Assembly (NCBI GenBank): GCA_035485475.1
Contig: DATHOA010000074.1
Coordinates: 1 to 15,439, forward strand
Source of the DNA: DAIDKA01 sp035485475
GTDB lineage: Bacteria > Pseudomonadota > Gammaproteobacteria > Steroidobacterales > Steroidobacteraceae
Length of the DNA: 15,439 nt
Direction of reading: 5' to 3'
Shown here: positions 11,513 to 15,439 of the stretch, piece after piece
Position numbering within the stretch: the first letter of the stretch is position 1
Layout: every line of letters starts with the position of its first letter
Translations under genes and position numbers: made by a program
Notes under the pieces: generated by a model
Database searches by the model: none
The model's input: the letters and a program-made list of their open reading frames with translations, nothing else
Told to the model about the DNA's origin: nothing

Positions 11513-14044
11513 ATGGATCTGATACGTGTCGGAACGCTTGAGGTCTATCCCTCCGAACGGATGTTGCATGCAGCAGGTAAACCCGTGGAGCTCGGGGCGC
11601 GCGCTTTCGACCTGCTGTTGGTTCTCATCGAGTTCCACGGCCGACTCGTAACCAAGGCCACGCTGCTGGAGCGCGTCTGGCCGCGCCTCGTGGTGGATGA
11701 GAACAATCTTCCGGCGCAGATCGCGAGTTTGCGTCGCGTACTGGGCGCCGGCGCCATTCGCACGGTGCCGGGTTTCGGCTATCGCCTCGAACTGGAGGTC
11801 TTCATCGAGCAACGCTCCGGGGAGACGCACGCACCGGCCGCGATAGCCGTGGAGCGCGAGCCGCCGCGCCTGCCGGTACCGCACCGCGCGTGGCCGAACC
11901 GGCTTGGACCATTGGTGGGACGCGACGACAACGTACGGGATGTGGAGGAGGCGTTGCGCCGCTCATGCCTCGTAACCATCGTGGGCATCGCCGGGGTCGG
12001 GAAAACCCGGCTTGCCCAGGAGATACTCGCGCGCGAAGCAGACCGGCCTGGCGCCGCAGTTGCGTGGGTGTCGCTGGCACCGCTCGAGGATGTGAGTCAC
12101 CTGTCTTCCGCTATCGCGCTTGCGGTGGGCCTGCCCTTGCCCGACGGTGTCGACGGATTTACGGCACTGCGCCAGGCTCTCGAAAACGTGGCGCTACTGA
12201 TTACGCTGGATTGCGCGGAGCATCTCGGTGATGCGCTGGTCGCGCCGTTGACGGAACTCCTGGCACACACCCGGGGCCTGCGCGTTCTGGTCACAAGCCA
12301 GGCTCCGCTCGGTATCGCCGGCGAGCTTGTCTACCGTCTGCCGGTGCTGACCGTACCGGCGGCGGGAACACTGGCGATGGAGTCAGCCGGCTATGCGGCG
12401 GTCGTGTTCTTCGCTCAGCGGGCCGCAGCAGCGGACCGACGCTTCGAGCTGTCCGCGGCCAATCTCCCGGTGGTCGCCGAAATCTGCCGGCGCCTGGATG
12501 GAATTCCGCTGGCACTCGAACTCGCTGCGGCGCGCGTTCCGGCATTGGGAGTCGCAGCACTACTTGAGCGGCTCGATGATCGATTTCGGCTTTTGAAGCT
12601 GGCCGGGCGTTCGCCGAATCCCCGCCATGGGGCACTACATACCGCATTCGACTGCAGCTACGGATTATTGACGCCAGCGGAGCAGCGGGTGTTCAACCGG
12701 CTTGGCACGTTCGCCGGAAGCTTCTCACTTGCGGCCGCGGCGTGCTGTGTTGCCGATGAAAGCGTCGATATCTCCGAGGCCATCGACCTGATTGGACGGC
12801 TGGTTGACCGCTCGCTCGTCACGGCATTGGCTGTCGACCCGCCGCGTTACGTCTTGCTCGAAACCGCACGCTACTATGCGCTCGAAAGACTTGCAGCCAG
12901 CGGCGAGCTCGAGGGCGCACGAAAACGCATGGCGGCAGCGATGCTGGAAAGGCTCGACCTGGCCTACCAGGAGTATTGGTCGCAGGACGAAGCCGCGTGG
13001 CTGCATCGGTACGTGCCCGAGCTCGACAACGTACGTGCGGCCATTGACTGGGCCACCGGCAACGATCGCGCGCTCGGGGTGGCTTTGTTCGGCTCCGCCT
13101 GGCCTTTGTTCGTCGAAGCGGATCTCTATGCCGAGGGTCGCGCCCGCTATGCGCAGGTACTTGCCCTGCTGTCCGATTCCCTGCCGCGTGCCCGGGTCGG
13201 GCGATTCTGGGAGGCGATCGCGGCCTACGATGCGACACGCCAGTGCGATCGCGCGCGGTACGCTGCCGAGCTCGCCGCTCAAGTGCACTCGGCGACCGGC
13301 GAAAGCCGCGCGCATTACTACGCGCTGATGCAGCAGGCCTTCAGCTGGCGCGTGGACACGGAGGCCGCGCGCGCGGCATTCGACACCGCGCGCAGCCTCG
13401 AGGATCCGACCTGGCCGGCGCGCCTGCTGACACATGGCGCACTGACCGAGGGCGCACTGCTGATGAGCGCCGGAAAATTCCCCGAGGCTCGCATCGCCTA
13501 CCAGCGAGCCGTGCGGTTGGCCCTGACGACGAGCGAACGGCAGGCGCTCGCGGCAACCGTTCACATCGTCGAACTGGATATTGCGCGGGACGATACCACT
13601 GCCGCCCTGCAACTCGGGCGTCCGCTGGCAATCAGCCTGCGGCACATGGGGCGGACCGAGGCGCGTTTCGAACTTCTGGTCCTGACCTTCAGTGCGCTGC
13701 TGATTGCCGGTGATACCGCTGAGGCGCGCGGAACGGGTGCCGAACTTTATAATCTTGTCGTGCGACACGACACCAGCAATCTGTACACCGTACTGGATGC
13801 GATGGCGTTTCTGGCCTGCGCAGATCGGCAGTATCTACTGGCAGCGCGAATTGCCGGCTGTGCGGATATTGCCCACGAGGCACACGGGCAGGTACGCCGG
13901 CGTCCGGCCGCGCAGCGAATGCGCACCGCCGTCGTAGCCGCTCTCGATGAACATCTGGGCGCATCGTGGCGCGCCGCCGACGATCATTGCCGCGAACCGC
14001 TGGACGAAGCGACGGCCTGTTCGCTGGCGCTCGGCCTTGCCTGA
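11513..14044 (+). CDS. Winged-helix / STAND ATPase / TPR transcriptional regulator
   Basis: An 843-residue regulator. Residues 1-93 are an OmpR/PhoB-type winged helix ('GARAFDLLLVLIEFHGRLVTKATLLERVWP', 'NNLPAQIASLRRVLG', ending 'IRTVPGFGYRL'). After a linker, a STAND/NB-ARC-like ATPase begins at 'LVGRDDNV', with P-loop 'GIAGVGKT' at 158-165, Walker B 'LLITLDCAEHL' at 228-238, a sensor strand 'VLVTSQAPLGI' and 'GIPLALELAAARV' at 330-342. The rest is alpha-helical with degenerate TPR-like repeats and 'AARIAGCADIAHEAHG' near the C-terminus. No receiver domain is present, so it is probably switched by ligand or protein binding to the TPR region plus ATP. The inducer is unknown. AAAGG at 11502-11506 precedes the ATG. 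It is divergent from UrcA, a plausible target. Confidence 0.92.
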   Translation: MDLIRVGTLEVYPSERMLHAAGKPVELGARAFDLLLVLIEFHGRLVTKATLLERVWPRLVVDENNLPAQIASLRRVLGAGAIRTVPGFGYRLELEVFIEQRSGETHAPAAIAVEREPPRLPVPHRAWPNRLGPLVGRDDNVRDVEEALRRSCLVTIVGIAGVGKTRLAQEILAREADRPGAAVAWVSLAPLEDVSHLSSAIALAVGLPLPDGVDGFTALRQALENVALLITLDCAEHLGDALVAPLTELLAHTRGLRVLVTSQAPLGIAGELVYRLPVLTVPAAGTLAMESAGYAAVVFFAQRAAAADRRFELSAANLPVVAEICRRLDGIPLALELAAARVPALGVAALLERLDDRFRLLKLAGRSPNPRHGALHTAFDCSYGLLTPAEQRVFNRLGTFAGSFSLAAAACCVADESVDISEAIDLIGRLVDRSLVTALAVDPPRYVLLETARYYALERLAASGELEGARKRMAAAMLERLDLAYQEYWSQDEAAWLHRYVPELDNVRAAIDWATGNDRALGVALFGSAWPLFVEADLYAEGRARYAQVLALLSDSLPRARVGRFWEAIAAYDATRQCDRARYAAELAAQVHSATGESRAHYYALMQQAFSWRVDTEAARAAFDTARSLEDPTWPARLLTHGALTEGALLMSAGKFPEARIAYQRAVRLALTTSERQALAATVHIVELDIARDDTTAALQLGRPLAISLRHMGRTEARFELLVLTFSALLIAGDTAEARGTGAELYNLVVRHDTSNLYTVLDAMAFLACADRQYLLAARIAGCADIAHEAHGQVRRRPAAQRMRTAVVAALDEHLGASWRAADDHCREPLDEATACSLALGLA

Positions 14045-14085
14045 CGCTCGCGCGCGTAGCAAGTCACTGCGCAGCCTTGACGCAT

Positions 14086-14601
14086 TTATCTGCGAAACAA
14101 CATCGGCACCCATGCCGCGAGCAGCCTTAGCAAGAATTTCGGCGGATAGCTCGGATAACTGGGAATGTCATCGGGCACAGTGACGTTTTCAGGCTTGAAC
14201 TTCGTGCAGATACGCATTTCTATCGGCGGGGGATTTCCGAGCATCCGCATGCGGTAGATCGGCACCCAGTGACGAACGTTGTCAAAGTTCATGAACACCG
14301 GCGCGTTGCAGCACGTCGCCACCACCCTGTTGGTAACCGATTCGTGCTTGAGCTTGTAGGACTTGAGCAGAGAGTTCCCGGTCACGCACCGCACTCGATC
14401 CTTTGGGAATAGGACATAGGCGGTTCCGCCGTCCTCGCCCGCGAGCAACGGTGCTCCGGGTAGCGCTGCGAGCTGCCGTGCGCCGGCCTGACAGTCGTCG
14501 CAGTAGCAGACACTGGTCACTATGGGATTGCCGATGAGCATTAGCTCGACGCGGCCGCACGCGCAAGCTGCTCGGATATCGGTGCCGGAGTGACTAAGCA
14601 T
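14086..14601 (-). CDS. GFA/CENP-V-like zinc protein (DUF6151-like)
   Basis: A 171-residue protein with zinc-ligand cysteines of the glutathione-dependent formaldehyde-activating (GFA) fold: C-A-C at 13-15, C-Y-C-D-D-C at 32-37 and C-C at 97-98 in 'VVATCCNAPVFMN'. The middle ('GTAYVLFPKDRVRCVTG', 'LLKSYKL') matches the beta-rich GFA core, and the C-terminal hydrophobic helix 'KFLLRLLAAWVPMLF' resembles the DUF6151 group. Most such proteins have no proven formaldehyde activity, so no enzyme name is given. ATG 14601 has AAGGGAG (complement of 14609-14615) 7 bases upstream, preferred over an upstream start at 14634. It is divergent from TetR and may be controlled by it. Confidence 0.8.
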   Translation of the reverse strand: MLSHSGTDIRAACACGRVELMLIGNPIVTSVCYCDDCQAGARQLAALPGAPLLAGEDGGTAYVLFPKDRVRCVTGNSLLKSYKLKHESVTNRVVATCCNAPVFMNFDNVRHWVPIYRMRMLGNPPPIEMRICTKFKPENVTVPDDIPSYPSYPPKFLLRLLAAWVPMLFRR

Positions 14602-14655
14602 TAGGGTTCTCCCTTCCTGATTGACCCGGCCCATTTGGGTCGCCTGAGCGCGAAG

Positions 14656-14688
14656 TTACGGGAATCCTTACCCAGGTTTACGGGATTC
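14656..14688. repeat. Two 11-bp direct repeats 22 bp apart
   Basis: TTACGGGAATC (14656-14666) and TTACGGGATTC (14678-14688) match at 10 of 11 positions and start exactly 22 bp apart, about two helical turns. They lie 55-87 bp upstream of the GFA start in the divergent GFA/TetR region. They look like paired protein-binding sites; the binder is unknown. Confidence 0.45.
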
Positions 14689-14706
14689 ATATTGAGTGTT
14701 ACTGTC

Positions 14707-14722
14707 AGTTATCTGAATAACT
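14707..14722. promoter_or_regulatory. Candidate TetR operator
   Basis: AGTTAT (14707-14712) and ATAACT (14717-14722) are a perfect 6-bp inverted repeat with a 4-bp centre, 16 bp in total, beginning 30 bp before the TetR start. Size and position are typical of TetR-family autoregulatory operators. A possible -10 (TAGTAT, 14725-14730) directly follows, so bound repressor would block the promoter. Inference from symmetry and place. Confidence 0.55.
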
Positions 14723-14736
14723 ACTAGTATCTTTAA

Positions 14737-15333
14737 ATGTCCGTTGCCAAGCGTCCCTACCATCAGACGGTTCGCGCGGCGGCCGCCGCGAGCCTTCGCC
14801 AGCGAGTCGTGACAGCGTTCAACGGGCTGCTTCTGAGCCGCTGGATCGACGAGATCACCCTGGATGAGGTGGCCGCTTGCGTCGGGACCACACGACAAAC
14901 CGTAATCCGCCTGTTCGGCGGCAAGGACGGACTGCTTGAGGCCGTCATGGATCTCCTGCGTGCACAAGCCGTACCGCGCACTTCCATGCCCGCCAATGTT
15001 TCCGCGCGAGCCGCCCTTGAGGCCCTCATCGCGCACTACGAAGCAGTGGGCGACATGGTGGTGCGCTTCCTGGCCCAGGAGGAACGGCATTCGGCCTTGC
15101 GCCCACTGCTCGCACGGGGGCGGCGCGAGCATCGCGCATGGGTCGCGGAGAGATTTGGTTCGATGCCGAGCGGTTTGAGCGAGATTGAGCGGGAGCGGCA
15201 GATCACCCGCCTCATTGTCGCCACGGATATCTACACCTGGAAGCTGCTGCGGCGGGACTTGGGCAAGAGCCAAGACGAGGTCCTGCATCTGATGGTCGGC
15301 ATCATCAATAAAGAAACAGGGGAATTCACATGA
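14737..15333 (+). CDS. TetR-family transcriptional regulator
   Basis: A 198-residue repressor with N-terminal helix-turn-helix 'ITLDEVAACVGTTRQTVIRLFGGKDGLLEAVMDLL' (about residues 40-74). An all-helical ligand-binding C-terminal domain contains 'LEALIAHYEAVGDMVVRFLAQEERHSALRPLLARGRREH' and 'LIVATDIYTWKLLRRDLG'. The ligand is unknown. The ATG at 14737 has no Shine-Dalgarno; an A/T-rich stretch with a possible -10 (TAGTAT) ends 6 bases before it, so the message may be leaderless. Its TGA overlaps the start of the glycosyltransferase gene as ATGA, so repressor and enzyme are made from one message. A palindrome at 14707-14722 is the likely autoregulatory site. Confidence 0.92.
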   Translation: MSVAKRPYHQTVRAAAAASLRQRVVTAFNGLLLSRWIDEITLDEVAACVGTTRQTVIRLFGGKDGLLEAVMDLLRAQAVPRTSMPANVSARAALEALIAHYEAVGDMVVRFLAQEERHSALRPLLARGRREHRAWVAERFGSMPSGLSEIERERQITRLIVATDIYTWKLLRRDLGKSQDEVLHLMVGIINKETGEFT

Positions 15334-15439
15334 GGCAGGGATCGCGCCTGCGCGTACTCATGGCTCACTGGGACGGCAGCGGCAACATACCGCCGCAGCG
15401 TGCCCTGGCGCGGGAGTTGACTCGGCGCGGTCATGACGT
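15330..15439 (+). CDS. Glycosyltransferase (MGT/UGT-like, GT1), N-terminal fragment
   Basis: Only 36 complete codons are inside the window. 'RVLMAHWDGSGNIPPQRALA' followed by 'RELTRRGHD' is the opening beta-strand, glycine-rich loop and first helix of the GT-B fold, as in macrolide- and flavonoid-type glycosyltransferases. Such enzymes move a sugar from a nucleotide donor to a small hydrophobic acceptor; both are unknown here. AGGGGA (15318-15323) is 6 bases before the ATG, and the ATG overlaps the TetR stop. The pairing suggests the TetR ligand may be the acceptor or a related compound, which is inference. Confidence 0.8.
   Translation, partial: MRQGSRLRVLMAHWDGSGNIPPQRALARELTRRGHD

Noticed and set aside
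11300..11884. Extension of the UrcA frame to 11884
   Set aside because: Antisense to the STAND regulator; the true start at 11299 has GGGAGA and a signal peptide.
12725..13768. 347-codon minus-strand frame
   Set aside because: Lies entirely inside the STAND regulator, whose domain structure is clear; no recognisable motif on the minus strand.
1..15439. Search for tRNA, rRNA, CRISPR repeats, transposases, phage or defence genes
   Set aside because: None seen by reading. No transposase motifs, no regularly spaced repeats and no defence-type neighbours; the STAND protein has an OmpR-type DNA-binding domain and reads as a regulator.

Overview
The window is high-GC bacterial chromosomal DNA with dense genes, short gaps and several start/stop overlaps. 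An UrcA-family protein, a winged-helix/STAND/TPR regulator, a LytS/LytTR-type two-component system and a GFA-like protein together suggest a proteobacterium, perhaps a gammaproteobacterium near Xanthomonadales or Steroidobacter. That placement is inference from gene content only. I see no rRNA, tRNA, CRISPR array, insertion sequence, phage gene or recognisable defence system. The region reads as regulator-rich accessory or housekeeping chromosome.

Layout. 1-219 (-) is the start of a GntR/YtrA-type regulator, divergent from a short-chain dehydrogenase (270-989) coupled to an NTF2/SnoaL-like protein (983-1375). A small two-TM membrane protein (1460-1918) and an MHS-type major facilitator transporter (1998-3329) follow on the plus strand. 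From 7872 down to 3345 everything is on the minus strand. In order of transcription these are a LytS-like histidine kinase, a membrane protein resembling a kinase that has lost its phospho-acceptor histidine and ATPase domain, a LytTR response regulator, a secreted LpqC/PHB-depolymerase-like esterase, a SRPBCC/AHSA1 protein and an ArsR regulator. A 331-bp gap then leads to plus-strand genes for an exported protein I do not recognise (8204-8905), an exported cyclophilin (9080-9988) and a VOC protein (10082-10483). The VOC gene converges on and overlaps a DUF4242 gene (10458-10730, -). An UrcA-family gene (10940-11299, -) is divergent from the 843-aa winged-helix/STAND/TPR regulator (11513-14044). 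The right end has a GFA/DUF6151-like gene (14086-14601, -) divergent from a TetR regulator (14737-15333), whose stop overlaps the start of a glycosyltransferase that runs off the window.

How the parts fit. The recurring theme is a local regulator beside its probable target: GntR/SDR, ArsR/SRPBCC, LytTR with kinase and esterase, STAND regulator/UrcA, and TetR/glycosyltransferase plus GFA. Several intergenic regions carry dyads or tandem repeats suited to those regulator families. The most unusual item is the three-gene signalling operon 7872-5332. Its middle gene keeps the membrane part and a degenerate version of the histidine-box helix (Q-V-D-P-P where the intact kinase has Q-I-E-P-H). It may be a non-catalytic partner of the kinase encoded just upstream.
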